Shown here piece after piece: positions 1 through 12,703 of a stretch of DNA of 64,000 nucleotides. The translations under genes were made by a program, and so were the position numbers. The notes under the pieces were generated by a model. That model made no database searches and had not been told where the DNA came from. It saw only the letters and a program-made list of their open reading frames with translations. This DNA comes from Skeletonema tropicum (Eukaryota > Bacillariophyta > Thalassiosirophyceae > Thalassiosirales > Thalassiosiraceae): the NCBI GenBank assembly GCA_037178625.1, contig JAWZXG010000031.1, forward strand, positions 141,341 to 205,340. Reading direction: 5' to 3'. How positions within the stretch are numbered: the first letter of the stretch is position 1; each line of letters begins with the position of its first letter.

Positions 1-290
1 GTACCGTAATTACAACCATTATTTCCATTATTACCAATTATCACCATTTATCACACCATTTCAAAAAATAATCTAAATTTCAAAAAATCAATTATGCAAT
101 TTCAGTAGTGCTAATTTGGAAACTCTTCTTCACTCCTTGATGGAACAAATCCACGACCAACGTTGGACGCGCATCTTCCAGTGGTTCACAATGATATGCA
201 GCACATTAGATAGGCTGCTGTCCTCTTCATCGCTTATTTCAATCAGGTCAGCCAAAAAATCCATCAACAACTTCACACGAAACGAATAAG
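1..290. other. Region upstream of gene A1
   Basis: No gene is seen here. Sequence shared with the regions upstream of A2 and A3 begins near 179 (the CAGTGGTTCACAATG segment). Positions 1-178 are AT-rich and do not match the other units, so the left edge of the repeated block lies near 179. The roughly 110 bp before the A1 start codon are shared by all three A genes and may hold the core promoter; this is an inference. Confidence 0.6.
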
Positions 291-1869
291 ATGGCATTGG
301 AGCCAAGTGATAACGATGTGTTGTCGGGCCGTGGAGCTTGGTTCAATCAACATCCCGGCAATGAGCAATTTCGAAGGATACTCAATGAGCAAAAGGTAAG
401 TTAGCCCCTGAACTTTTTCGTCTTCGTCTTCCAATATTGATAACAATTGAAATTAATTTTCAACACAATCATACTGATTCTCAAAGGATGTCTACATGGC
501 TGGCACGAAGAAGCAAAAGATGGACATGTCCAAAGCCATCGTTGAAGCAATCTATTCGATGGATCCGCCCGGCCGATTTCTCAAACAATGTCCGGAAACT
601 TGTCAATGGAACGAGCTGTCGAAGAGAGATGCAGCCGATAGGGTAGCCCAAGCGATGGCATATGCCGCTAGAGGTAAGGATGAAAGGAAACGTAGGAGGG
701 AAGAACGGCGGCGTTCCCGTCGAATATCACGGCAAAAGTCAAAGAATGATGATGATGATGACGTGGGTAGAAAATCATCGCAGCATGTTGATGATCGACC
801 GGTTCATCTTCAGCCACACGAGACAACGAATCAGTTAGACCTCAATCATTCAACTTCCCGTTCAAATCATGAGCTTGCTGCCCGACGCGGAGGGGCAGGA
901 GGCACATGGAATAACACACAACCTGCAACTGCAACTGAATTGCCGTGTATGCCTGGAAATTTCAATCTACAGCAGCAACTTCATCTTCTCCTCCAGCAAT
1001 TGCAACAATCTAGTACTGTAGACAATTCATCCATCAATGAAAGCGTAAATCAAAATGGATCGATTCATCTACTGACTCAGACGCAATTGCAGCAGCAGCA
1101 GCAGCAGCAACAAAAAATACAGCAGCAGCAGCAACTTCTTCAGCTTCAGCACATCTTGGGTCCCCCGAATAATTCATTGGGACAGTTACTGCAGTCACAA
1201 AGTGCACTCCAACCTGCTTTCAATGTGGGGATAAGCCATCATCTAGTGAATCAGGCACAGCAACAGCAACAACTGCAGCAACCAAATCAGCTTCTACCCC
1301 CCCAGCAACTCTTGAATCAGCAGAATGTGCTCCCGTCTGCGACATCTCCTATATCAATATTCACATCTGCTCCACTTTTGGTGGCAGGGCATCAAACTCA
1401 GGCAGCTACTAATGATCAGTTACTGAATCAGCGGCAGCAATCGAATCATGCATCATCAAATGCACTTTTGCTCAGCAGCATGTTGAGTCATTTACACCAC
1501 CAACCAAGTTCAAGTACAGGGGTATCCAACGCTCTCCAGCCAACCCAATCGCAGCTGATGAACCAACAGATGAACCAACTACAACACAGTGTAATGCTGC
1601 ATCCAAACCAGCGGCTGGCTTCAACTTCAGGTGCTTCTTTGAATAATCAGCAGTCGCAACTGTTGGATCCGCCCCTTCAACAGACATTAGAGACGACTCT
1701 ACAGCAGATTCAACAACACATTATGCAGGGCCCTCCACCGCCACTGCCACCGCTCAATTCTACCGGGGTGGCTTCAGCCAATGTTAACCCTTCTCAGTCG
1801 ACTAGACAGAAGGACAGCGAAGTGGGAGAGCAGAGCGATTCAGAAGACGGCAGCAATGGCGACTATTAG
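291..1869 (+). CDS. DUF6824 poly-Q protein, type A copy 1 (A1)
   Basis: Two exons, 291-395 and 487-1869, joined across a 91-bp GT-AG intron in phase 0, give 495 residues. The intron cuts the conserved domain, so the domain is only recognised after splicing. Residues about 8-98 form a DUF6824-type domain: LSGRGAWFNQHPGNE near the start, then an IVEAIYSMDPPGRFLK core and a helix ending AAGRAD-like at the domain edge. DUF6824 is known mostly from diatoms and has no assigned biochemical role. After it come a strongly basic stretch (about 102-121, rich in R and K) that would serve as a nuclear signal, a long glutamine-rich region with pure Q runs, and an acidic end (SDSEDGSNGDY). That architecture suggests a nuclear regulatory protein; this is inference. 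It is the first gene of a three-unit array and is paired with type-B gene B1 on the same strand. The start at 291 is the first ATG of the shared exon and is conserved in A2 and A3. Confidence 0.85.
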
Positions 1870-3747
1870 GTTTGCTCGTCTGAACTTGACTTCATTTTCT
1901 TCACAGTTGGTCATTAAGTGTATGATGTTAGCATAGGGTGAACTCTAACATTAGCAAAGTCCCTGACGATAATCTGAACTGCGCTTTTCGCTTCGTACCA
2001 TCTGACCTCTCTGAGACCAACCGATGCCTATCATATTTGACTGCCTCTCCTCGAGTGCTTCACCTCCCAGCTCCAAGAGGTACAGGCGAGAGCGAGGTAG
2101 AGAGTGTGGAACTTCTACATCATTATTTCTCATGAATTTGACGTCACTTCTGTTCTTTGATGATTGCTTGATGCGTTGAATTTACTCGGGTCGAGTCAAA
2201 TGATCAGGAACACTCCCGCTGTCCGCTGTGCCCTATCATTTAAGCAGTAGCTTGACCCTGCCTACCTACTTAGCTACTTGGCCGGTGCTTGACCCTACTT
2301 AGCTACTTGGTACTTGACCCACGGATAAAATGTTAAGGATAATGGCTGGATTGAAGCAATCGGATGCAAAAGCTTGCATGAGGTCGACATCAGATAAAAT
2401 ACGTACAACATCTATATAATGTTGGTGTGACTGATTAGGATTAGATAGATGCGTCATGCTGTGAAGTGTGTCCACAGTCCACACAAAAGGTGGCTCAAAA
2501 TGAGAGCACCGATCGATCCCAACATTCGTGGTTGGATGGACACAATATGATTGAAAAGCATGCCTGAACAACGAATTTGAATTTGACCGCCATGATCTTA
2601 CTACTGTCGTCTAATGTATTGTTTGCAGAACTTTATCTCTAATTCTAATTGGAATCTTTGCCATTAGCCTGCTTCTATTGCTCCTCCTTGGGGATGTCTC
2701 TCTCTCTAGAGGCGAAGAGGATGTATTGATTGCTACTTCGGGTGGAGATGATATGATATGAGTGTGTTCCCTCCGGGATAGCTCTTCATAGATGAACAGA
2801 TGATGGTAGGTCCGGTTGGATTTGACTCTCTCTACCGAGATGTCTCTGTCTCTGAGGATGAGGGGGCTGCAGGTGGGTTATGGAAAGCGTTTCTGCGTGC
2901 CTGAGGATGGATGGCGATGTTGCCATGACGGAAAAACATCGCCACAGCGCATGCGTACTTCGCGACCAGAGCATTGGAACATGTGCATCCTATGTCAGTG
3001 TCCGCACTCAATGAATATTCTTTTGGTATGCCTTTGATTTCACTTCAGATTCTGCTCTCTCGTTGCTAGTTGTGGCAACTTTGATACAGTAAATCTACAT
3101 TTTGGGATGTCATTGAAGCAATACTGCATGCATGAAGGAGTATCTGTGGTCGGTTTGATGAACTTGCACTGTCCTGTGTACTTAAAAGGTTAATTGATAT
3201 TCAACCATATTGGAGTGAGAATATACTCCCAGCCCCAGCAGAGAACTTACGTGGAACTATGTTGCTATGCTTAGCTTTGTGGTCAACCACTACTGGATCC
3301 CCTTCAAGCTTCTTCATCGTCGCAATGTATATTGACACGCCAACTCAATCTGGTGCATCCTTCTTCGTCTCCGTCAAAGCCAATGTCGTGTGTCCAGCTA
3401 GCAGGACTTGCTATAACTTTAGTTAAGGGAAATGGTCAATACGTCAGATCTACATCATACATAGGTACTTTGTGTTCACTCGAAAAGAAGATCGAAATTA
3501 CCCTGCCTTGCTATTGTAACCGCAGAAGCAATAAACGAACAACAGCGGGACCGAAATAATAATATGATCGAATCCATCTCGAAGTTGACAGAATAGAGGT
3601 CATATCCTCGTCCCAGACTATACAGACGGTGGATGGAAATGTATGCCTCTGGACAGTATCATTTCTACCCCCCTGGTAACATAGTAACGAAATCGTAACT
3701 TATTCCTCCCCCCTCAAGCTACGCAAATTTTAACACGAACACGAGCA
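1870..3747. other. A1-B1 spacer, conserved in all units
   Basis: No gene is supported. Short reading frames here (for example 2816-3037) recur in the other units only because the DNA is nearly identical; they show no start, splice or codon signal. Unit 1 has a private stretch at about 2217-2335 containing several copies of a CTTAGCTACTTGG-like motif, replaced by other sequence in units 2 and 3. A TGACGTCA palindrome lies at 2139-2146. The last few hundred bases presumably hold the B1 promoter. Confidence 0.6.
2139..2146. promoter_or_regulatory. CRE-like palindrome TGACGTCA, A-side
   Basis: A perfect 8-bp TGACGTCA about 270 bp after the A1 stop. The same site occurs at 9229-9236 and 19143-19150 in units 2 and 3. 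bZIP factors bind this palindrome, and TGACGT elements control CO2/cAMP-responsive genes in diatoms. Function here is inference; conservation is expected because the units are recent copies. Confidence 0.35.
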
Positions 3748-5449
3748 ATGGATCCAACAGTGAACGATGTCTTGTCCGGCCGTGGAGCTTGGTTCAATCA
3801 ACATCCTGGCAATGAGCGTTTTCGACGGATGCTCGAAGAGCAAAAGGTGAGCCTGTCTGAGAGTTTTCCTATATACCAACTCATTGATACAGTTAATGGA
3901 TGAATATGTGATCAATCAAGTACTCGTTGATTTATGTCGATCATAATTCATTTCTTTGCTGAATGAGGAGGACGAAATAATGATTAAAATCATCCAACAA
4001 TAATAATATCTCACCTCTTTTTTTCATCTATCAAAGGATGCCTACATGGCTGGCACGAAGAAGCAAAAGATGAACATGTCCAAAGCTATCGTTGAAGCAA
4101 TCTATTCGATGGATCCGCCCGGCCGATTTCTCAAGAAGTGTCCTGAAAGTGGTCGATGGAACGAGCTTTCGAAGAGAGATGCAGCCGATAGGGTAGCCCA
4201 AGCGATGGCATATGTCGTAAAAGGTAAAGATACATCGAAGCGTAAGAAAGAAGAACGGCGGCGTTCCCGTCGAATATCACGGCAAAAGTCAAAGAATAAT
4301 GATGGTGCTGCTGTGACTTCATCGCAGCATGCTGATGATCGACCGACTACTCAACATCAGTTGCACAGCTCGACTAATCAGTTGGAGGATAGTGCTTCAT
4401 CGTGGTCTTCTCTGGCAAATCACAAACTCACTGCTCGCGGTCCAGTAGCAGGAGACACCAACAATGCAGCTGCAGCTGCCGCAGAGTCGATAACAATGGA
4501 GATTCGTAGACGTGGTACTGAATCGGTGGCAGATAATATGAATCTTGAGTTTCGTCAGCAACTGCAAAGGAATCCTCCTCAAATGAATCAATCCAGTGAT
4601 GCCGTCATCCTGCCAGCATCCTCCATCGACCAAAGAGTGACTCAAAATGATGGATTGGTCCAAGTTCTAGCGCAGGCAGTGCAGCAGCAGCGACGCCATC
4701 ATGATCAGCAGCAGCAGCAGCTCCTCCAATCCAATTTGGTCCCGAATCCGTTGGGACAGCTACTTTGCACACAAACTTCACTTCAGCCTACTTCACTTGA
4801 AGGATTGGCTCATCAACTGTTGGCTCAGGCACAGCAGCAGCAGCAACAAAATGTGCTTCAAACTGATTCGCTACTAGCGACTCTATCCCCATCAGCCCCG
4901 TCCTCAGCTTCTCAAGGGGTGTTTCCCACAAATAATGGCATGATTCTGAATGGGGCATCATCTTCAAACTACTCGTTGAATCCTCAATCTTCTGACCCGC
5001 CAGCTAATATGAATATGTTGCAACACCACTTGCAACAACAATCGAATCCACCATCAAATAATGGGCTTTTGCTTAGCAGCTTATCGAGTAACTTACAGCA
5101 CCAACCGAATAATAACGTGGGGATAATCAGCGCACTCCAGGGAGCACAACAATTGGATCAATTGCAGCGCAGTCTCAGGGGACATCATACGCAGCAGTTG
5201 ATGTCTGCATTTCGAACTGCTCTCAATCAGTCCTCCGGGCAGCAGCAGCAGCAGCAGCTGCAGCAATCGCTGCTGTTGGATCCGCTTCATCAGGTATGGC
5301 AGACAGCTCTGCTGTCCCAGATCCAAAACTCGCAGGATCTCCCTTCGATCACTGCGCAGCCACCGGCTAATGCAGCTGCTGCATCGACTAGGCAGGAGGA
5401 GAGTGGCGTAGATGATGGGCAGAGCATACCGAAAGAAAAACAAGCCTGA
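3748..5449 (+). CDS. DUF6824 poly-Q protein, type B copy 1 (B1)
   Basis: Exons 3748-3846 and 4037-5449, separated by a 190-bp GT-AG intron in phase 0 at the same place in the domain as in the A genes, give 503 residues. The N-terminus (MDPTVNDVLSGRGAWF) and the second-exon start (DAYMAGTKKQKMNMSK) belong to the same DUF6824 domain as type A, and the basic stretch at about 100-117 is shared. The rest is clearly diverged: it has an alanine run, shorter Q runs and no acidic SDSEDG end, finishing in PKEKQA. A and B are therefore old paralogues that were duplicated together as a pair. The likely location is nuclear, from the basic stretch and Q-rich tail. The protein differs from B2 by a single residue (N in B1, S in B2) by eye. 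Confidence 0.85.
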
Positions 5450-5828
5450 AATTTTTGTTTCAGACTGTACTCATGTTGCTTGGCTAACTTCAAACATTTA
5501 AAATCATATCAATGGATGATATTCATTGCGTAGTATTTCGACCACTCATCAGGGGACCGAGACCGAGCAGCCACAATAGGCGACTCATCATTTGTAATTG
5601 ATGTTAACTCAGAGGATGCTGTGTCAGGTGTCACCATTTCTCCCCTGCAGAGATAAATATCTCGAGGGTCGGGTAGAGAGTCGGTGAATTAAGTTGAGGT
5701 TGCGAGGCAGGAATGAAAGGTGTGACAGTCAACATCGGACAGATACACGACCGACATCTAAATAATGAATGATGTAAGGGCAACAATTCCCCAAAATTGA
5801 GAGAAAGAAGAGGAACCCACTTGGAAAG

Positions 5829-5836
5829 TGACGTCA
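5829..5836. promoter_or_regulatory. CRE-like palindrome TGACGTCA, B-side
   Basis: A perfect TGACGTCA about 380 bp after the B1 stop, in the context AAAGTGACGTCATGCAG. It is repeated at 12858-12865, in the duplicated block at 13338-13345, and at 22764-22771 in unit 3. Each unit thus has one copy after A and at least one after B. It may equally belong to the decayed third gene that follows. Regulatory use is inference. Confidence 0.35.
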
Positions 5837-5989
5837 TGCAGACCTCATTTGATTGAGATGATGTCAGAAGACACTTACATTGGCACTTTTGTCCGAGAGA
5901 GCTTTGCCAAGTTATGTCAGACGGTTCCCTTGGTCAGACCCTGAAGTTTTACTGCAGTCATAAAGTGCCCCCAATCTGCTTTGTATGAC

Positions 5990-6475
5990 GGGATGGCTCA
6001 TCATCTGCTGAATCGGCGCAGCAACAACAGCAGCAGCTTTTCCTTCATCGTCTCTTGAATCAGCAGAATGTACATTAATCTGCGTCAATTCCGATGTCTA
6101 CATATCCAAATCTGCCCCATTCATGACGGGTTACCTGGCTAATAACAATAATATTGTAAAGAATGTACAGGAGCAGCCAAATAAACGCCATCCCTATCAT
6201 CAAATGCGCTTTTGCTGCTAGGCGATGGTGGCTTGTCAAGAAATATTTCAAACCAACCAAGTTCAAATAATGCAGAGATTTATCAGCAGCTGGTATATCG
6301 GCAGCAACAGTTGCAACCAGATTACAGGCAGATCTACTTCTTCGGAAACATTGTCTCCCATCGATTAATCGTGCTGCCAAAACTCCAACTATGATGTTGT
6401 TCAATCTAGGCAGGCAGTGAACGAAATGTGCACCGGAGCGGGCCAGACGTAATATGGCGATAAATCTGGTGATTA
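5990..6475 (+). pseudogene. Relic of a third DUF6824-family gene, unit 1
   Basis: Read on the + strand, this stretch lines up with the second half of the type-A coding exon. GCTCATCATCTGCTGAATC with a run of CAG/CAA codons corresponds to the HHLVNQAQQQQ region. CTTGAATCAGCAGAATGTAC corresponds to LLNQQNVL. Sequence near 6205-6265 matches ALLLSSM...HQPSSS. TCTAGGCAGGCAGTGAACGA near 6405 matches the end of A (STRQKDSEV). Frame is lost and no ORF survives. The equivalent relics in units 2 and 3 show the original unit held three genes. Confidence 0.6.
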
Positions 6476-7373
6476 AGGCAAATACTTTCCTCAAATCAGC
6501 TTGCATATCTGTACTTGATCTTCTTCATTCATGATTTTCTTGACTTCCACTGCTAGAGTTGCTACAGTGCGTTGCTCGTTGCTCTTCCATTTGACCTTGT
6601 CAAGATATTTGCATACCTTTCATCTCTAGCAGCATTAACATTAACATATCTGGAAGGACTAGTCGCTGCGCCTGATACTAGGTACCATAGTACGCAAGAA
6701 TCAAATGCGGATTAGATACTATGAGTTGAAAAAATGAATGTCAACAGTGGCAGTGGCAATGTTTTTGGGCTGGTGCAATGTGCAACTCTTAAGTTTCTCT
6801 CTTTTGGATCACGAAAGGTCACAAAGATATACAGTGCAATGATGAACTGGCTAAAGGTCACAGCACTGATTGCGGCTAATTGGCCGCGGCAACAACAAAT
6901 GGCCTCACTCAGCTGTCTCGTCTCATATGTGCATAATTCATTTTGTTTCGTTTCTTACCTAACTTACAATATTATCACGTCTTCGAGACGTTGCTCTATG
7001 TGATTACATATCATAATGCCGTCTTCAGCAAAAGTAGAAGGAGGTGGGTTTGTACTACAAATGTCGCTTTGTTGCAAATGTCGTACAACGCATTTGACTC
7101 GTATAAACGTGTCAGATGTACCACAAATTGAACAGATGCTCCTCTGGCGGTGCTGCAGCGGCCACCACGCCATCCACCTCGCTCACCACCTGTTTCTCTC
7201 AATGACATCTATCTACCGGGGGCCGGGGAAACACTCGTCAACTTCTACTGGTAGGAGTACACAGTGGTTCACAATGATATGCAGCACATTAGATAGGCTG
7301 CTGTCCTCTTCATCGCTTATTTCAATCAGGTCAGCCAAAAAATCCATCAACAACTTCACACGAAACGAATAAG

Positions 7374-8955
7374 ATGGCATTGAAGCCAAGTGATAACGAT
7401 GTGTTGTCGGGCCGTGGAGCTTGGTTCAATCAACATCCCGGCAATGAGCAATTTCGAAGGATACTCAATGAGCAAAAGGTAAGTTAGCCCCTGAACTTTT
7501 TCGTCTTCGTCTTCCAATATTGATAACAATTGAAATTAATTTTCAACACAATCATACTGATTCTCAAAGGATGTCTATATGGCTGGCACGAAGAAGCAAA
7601 AGATGGACATGTCCAAAGCCATCGTTGAAGCAATCTATTCGATGGATCCGCCCGGCCGATTTCTCAAACAATGTCCGGAAACTTGTCAATGGAACGAGCT
7701 GTCGAAGAGAGATGCAGCCGATAGGGTAGCCCAAGCGATGGCATATGCCGCTAGAGGTAAGGATGAAAGGAAACGTAGGAGGGAAGAACGGCGGCGTTCC
7801 CGTCGAATATCACGGCAAAAGTCAAAGAATGATGATGATGATGACGTGGGTAGAAAATCATCGCAGCATGTTGATGATCGACCGGTTCATCTTCAGCCAC
7901 ACGAGACAACGAATCAGTTAGACCTCAATCATTCAACTTCCCGTTCAAATCATGAGCTTGCTGCCCGGCGACGCGGAGGGGCAGTAGGCACATGGAATAA
8001 CACCCAACCTGCAACTGCAACTGAATTGCCGTGTATGCCTGGAAATTTCAATCTACAGCAGCAACTTCATCTTCTCCTCCAGCAATTGCAACAATCTAGT
8101 ACTGTAGACAATTCATCCATCAATGAAAGCGTAAATCAAAATGGATCGATTCATCTACTGACTCAGACGCAATTGCTGCAGCAGCAGCAGCAGCAACAAA
8201 AAAAACAGCAGCAGCAGCAACTTCTTCAGCTTCAGCACATCTTGGGTCCCCCGAATAATTCATTGGGACAGTTACTGCAGTCACAAAGTGCACTCCAACC
8301 TGCTTTCAATGTGGGGATAAGCCATCATCCGCTGAACCAGGCACAGCAACAGCAACAACTGCAGCAACCAAATCAGCTTCTACTCCCCCAGCAACTCTTG
8401 AATCAGCAGAATATGCTCCTGCCTGCGACATCTCCTATATCAATATTCACATCTGCTCCATTTTTGGTGGCAGGGCATCAAACTCAGGCAGCTACTAATG
8501 ATCAGTTACTGAATCAGCGGCAGCAATCGAATCATGCATCATCAAATGCACTTTTGCTCAGCAGCATGTTGAGTCATTTACACCACCAACCAATTTCAAG
8601 TACAGGGGTATCCAACGCTCTCCAGCCAACCCAATCGCAGCTGATGAACCAACAGATGAACCAACTACAACGCAGTGTAATGCTGCATCAAAACCAGCCG
8701 CTGGCTTCAACTTCAGGTGCTTCTTCGAATAATCAGCAGTTGCAACAGTTGGATCCGCCCCTTCAACAGACATTAGAGACGACTCTACAGCAGATTCAAC
8801 AACACATTATGCAGGGCCCTCCACCGCCACTGCCACCGCTCAATTCTACCGGGGTGGCTTCAGCCAATGTTAACCCTTCTCAGTCGACTAGACAGAAGGA
8901 CAGCGAAGTGGGAGAGCAGAGCGATTCAGAAGACGGCAGCAATGGCGACTATTAG
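7374..8955 (+). CDS. DUF6824 poly-Q protein, type A copy 2 (A2)
   Basis: Exons 7374-7478 and 7570-8955 with a 91-bp GT-AG intron give 496 residues. Domain order is as in A1: split DUF6824 domain, basic stretch, Q-rich body and acidic SDSEDG end. Residue choices place A2 with A3 rather than A1: MALK instead of MALE, RRRGGAVGT instead of RRGGAGGT, HHPLNQAQ instead of HHLVNQAQ, and QNMLLPATS instead of QNVLPSATS. The Q run is interrupted by KK where A1 has KI. Role unknown, probably nuclear by inference. It pairs with B2 downstream. Confidence 0.85.
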
Positions 8956-10776
8956 GTTTGCTCGTCTGAACTTGACTTCATTTTCTTCACAGTTGGTCAT
9001 TAAGTGTATGATGTTAGCATAGGGTGAACTCTAACATTAGCAAAGTCACTGACGATAATCTGAACTGCGCTTTTCGCTTCGTACCATCTGACCTCTCTGA
9101 GACCAACCGATGCCTATCATATTTGACTGCCTCTCCCCTCGAGTGCTTCACCTCCCAGCGTCCAAGAGGTACAGGCGAGAGGGAGGTAGAGAGTGTGGAA
9201 CTTCTGACATCATTATTTCTCATGAATTTGACGTCACTTCTGTTCTTTGATGATTGCTTGATGCGTTGAATTTACTCGGGTCGAGTCAAATGATCAGGAA
9301 CACTCCCCTACATAAGTATCTCTCTCTAGTGGCCCACGGAGAAGACCTTTACAGGATGATGGCTGGATTGAAGCAATCGGATGCAAAAGCTTGCATGAGG
9401 TCGACATCAGATAAAATACGTACAACATCTATATAATGTTGGTGTGACTGATTAGGATTAGATAGATGCGTCATGCTGTGAAGTGTGTCCACAGTCCACA
9501 CAAAAGGTGGCTCAAAATGAGAGCACCGATCGATCCCAACATTCGTGGTTGGATGGACACAATATGATTGAAAAGCATGCCTGAACAACGAATTTGAATT
9601 TGACCGCCATGATCTTACTACTGTCGTCTGATGTATTGTTTGCAGAACTTTATCTCTAATTCTAATTGGAATCTTTGCCATTAGCCTGCTTCTATTGCTC
9701 CTCCTTGGGGATGTCTCTCTCTCTAGAGGCGAAGAGGATGTATTGATTGCTACTTCGGGTGGAGATGATATGATATGAGTGTGTTCCCTTGATTCAGAAG
9801 TCCGGGATAGCTCTTCATAGATGAACAGATGATGGTAGGTCCGGTTGGATTTGACTCTCTCTATCGAGATGTCTCTGTCTCTGAGGATGAGGGGGCTGCA
9901 GGTGGGTTATGGAAAGCGTTTCTGCGTGCCTGAGGATGGATGGCGATGTTGCCATGACGGAAAAACATCGCCACAGCGCATGCGTACTTCGCGACCAGAG
10001 CATTGGAACATGTGCATCCTATGTCAGTGTCCGCACTCAATGAATATTCTTTTGGTATGCCTTTGATTTCACTTCAGATTCTGCTCTCTCGTTGCTAGTT
10101 GTGGCAACTTTGATACAGTAAATCTACATTTTGGGATGTCATTGAAGCAATACTGCATGCATGAAGGAGTATCTGTGGTCGGTTTGATGAACTTGCACTG
10201 TCCTGTGTACTTAAAAGGTTAATTGATATTCAACCATATTGGAGTGAGAATATACTCCCAGCCCCAGCAGAGAACTTACGTGGAACTATGTTGCTATGCT
10301 TAGCTTTGTGGTCAACCACTACTGGATCCCCTTCAAGCTTCTTCATCGTCGCAATGTATATTGACACGCCAACTCAATCTGGTGCATCCTTCTTCGTCTC
10401 CGTCAAAGCCAATGTCGTGTGTCCAGCTAGCAGGACTTGCTATAACTTTAGTTAAGGGAAATGGTCAATACGTCAGATCTACATCATACATAGGTACTTT
10501 GTGTTCACTCGAAAAGAAGATCGAAATTACCCTGCCTTGCTATTGTAACCGCAGAAGCAATAAACGAACAACAGCGGGACCGAAATAATAATATGATCGA
10601 ATCCATCTCGAAGTTGACAGAATAGAGGTCATATCCTCGTCCCAGACTATACAGACGGTGGATGGAAATGTATGCCTCTGGACAGTATCATTTCTACCCC
10701 CCTGGTAACATAGTAACGAAATCGTAACTTATTCCTCCCCCCTCAAGCTACGCAAATTTTAACACGAACACGAGCA
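8956..10776. other. A2-B2 spacer with a similarity switch point
   Basis: No gene is supported. The left part (to about 9630) carries the variants of unit 3. The right part (from about 10250) carries the variants of unit 1, for example GAGTGAGAAT and GTGCATCC where unit 3 has GATTGAGAAT and GTGTATCC. Private differences of unit 2 lie at about 9307-9330 and 9789-9803. A TGACGTCA palindrome is at 9229-9236. Confidence 0.6.
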
Positions 10777-12478
10777 ATGGATCCAACAGTGAACGATGTC
10801 TTGTCCGGCCGTGGAGCTTGGTTCAATCAACATCCTGGCAATGAGCGTTTTCGACGGATGCTCGAAGAGCAAAAGGTGAGCCTGTCTGAGAGTTTTCCTA
10901 TATACCAACTCATTGATACAGTTAATGGATGAATATGTGATCAATCAAGTACTCGTTGATTTATGTCGATCATAATTCATTTCTTTGCTGAATGAGGAGG
11001 ACGAAATAATGATTAAAATCATCCAACAATAATAATATCTCACCTCTTTTTTTCATCTATCAAAGGATGCCTACATGGCTGGCACGAAGAAGCAAAAGAT
11101 GAACATGTCCAAAGCTATCGTTGAAGCAATCTATTCGATGGATCCGCCCGGCCGATTTCTCAAGAAGTGTCCTGAAAGTGGTCGATGGAACGAGCTTTCG
11201 AAGAGAGATGCAGCCGATAGGGTAGCCCAAGCGATGGCATATGTCGTAAAAGGTAAAGATACATCGAAGCGTAAGAAAGAAGAACGGCGGCGTTCCCGTC
11301 GAATATCACGGCAAAAGTCAAAGAATAATGATGGTGCTGCTGTGACTTCATCGCAGCATGCTGATGATCGACCGACTACTCAACATCAGTTGCACAGCTC
11401 GACTAATCAGTTGGAGGATAGTGCTTCATCGTGGTCTTCTCTGGCAAATCACAAACTCACTGCTCGCGGTCCAGTAGCAGGAGACACCAACAATGCAGCT
11501 GCAGCTGCCGCAGAGTCGATAACAATGGAGATTCGTAGACGTGGTACTGAATCGGTGGCAGATAATATGAGTCTTGAGTTTCGTCAGCAACTGCAAAGGA
11601 ATCCTCCTCAAATGAATCAATCCAGTGATGCCGTCATCCTGCCAGCATCCTCCATCGACCAAAGAGTGACTCAAAATGATGGATTGGTCCAAGTTCTAGC
11701 GCAGGCAGTGCAGCAGCAGCGACGCCATCATGATCAGCAGCAGCAGCAGCTCCTCCAATCCAATTTGGTCCCGAATCCGTTGGGACAGCTACTTTGCACA
11801 CAAACTTCACTTCAGCCTACTTCACTTGAAGGATTGGCTCATCAACTGTTGGCTCAGGCACAGCAGCAGCAGCAACAAAATGTGCTTCAAACTGATTCGC
11901 TACTAGCGACTCTATCCCCATCAGCCCCGTCCTCAGCTTCTCAAGGGGTGTTTCCCACAAATAATGGCATGATTCTGAATGGGGCATCATCTTCAAACTA
12001 CTCGTTGAATCCTCAATCTTCTGACCCGCCAGCTAATATGAATATGTTGCAACACCACTTGCAACAACAATCGAATCCACCATCAAATAATGGGCTTTTG
12101 CTTAGCAGCTTATCGAGTAACTTACAGCACCAACCGAATAATAACGTGGGGATAATCAGCGCACTCCAGGGAGCACAACAATTGGATCAATTGCAGCGCA
12201 GTCTCAGGGGACATCATACGCAGCAGTTGATGTCTGCATTTCGAACTGCTCTCAATCAGTCCTCCGGGCAGCAGCAGCAGCAGCAGCTGCAGCAATCGCT
12301 GCTGTTGGATCCGCTTCATCAGGTATGGCAGACAGCTCTGCTGTCCCAGATCCAAAACTCGCAGGATCTCCCTTCGATCACTGCGCAGCCACCGGCTAAT
12401 GCAGCTGCTGCATCGACTAGGCAGGAGGAGAGTGGCGTAGATGATGGGCAGAGCATACCGAAAGAAAAACAAGCCTGA
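10777..12478 (+). CDS. DUF6824 poly-Q protein, type B copy 2 (B2)
   Basis: Exons 10777-10875 and 11066-12478 with a 190-bp intron give 503 residues. The protein is the same as B1 except for one N-to-S change (ADNMSLEF here) by eye, and the intron and flanks are also almost unchanged. This indicates a very recent copying event or ongoing gene conversion. DUF6824 domain about 8-96, basic stretch, alanine run and Q-rich body are as in B1. Function unknown; nuclear regulator is inference. Confidence 0.85.
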
Positions 12479-12703
12479 AATTTTTGTTTCAGACTGTACT
12501 CATGTTGCTTGGCTAACTTCAAACATTTAAAATCATATCAATGGATGATATTCATTGCGTAGTATTTCGACCACTCATCAGGGGACCGAGACCGAGCAGC
12601 CACAATAGGCGACTCATCATTTGTAATTGATGTTAACTCAGAGGATGCTGTGTCAGGTGTCACCATTTCTCCCCTGCAGAGATAAATATCTCGAGGGTCG
12701 GGT

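Larger units (their letters stand above)
5450..7373. other. Spacer between B1 and A2
   Basis: No intact gene. It contains a relic of a third DUF6824-family gene (separate entry at 5990-6475), a TGACGTCA site at 5829-5836 and the A2 upstream region. The stretch from about 7203 (CATCTATCTACCGGGGGCC) reappears upstream of A3 beyond an inserted element, so this copy shows the site without the element. Confidence 0.6.

Noticed and set aside
2816..3037. Small ORF conserved in all three A-B spacers
   Set aside because: Conservation follows from recent DNA copying; no coding signal, no splice support, opposite-strand frame is equally open.
6075..6506. 143-codon - strand ORF repeated at 13584-14015
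   Set aside because: Lies antisense to the decayed third gene; open frame is a shadow of the Q-rich coding strand.
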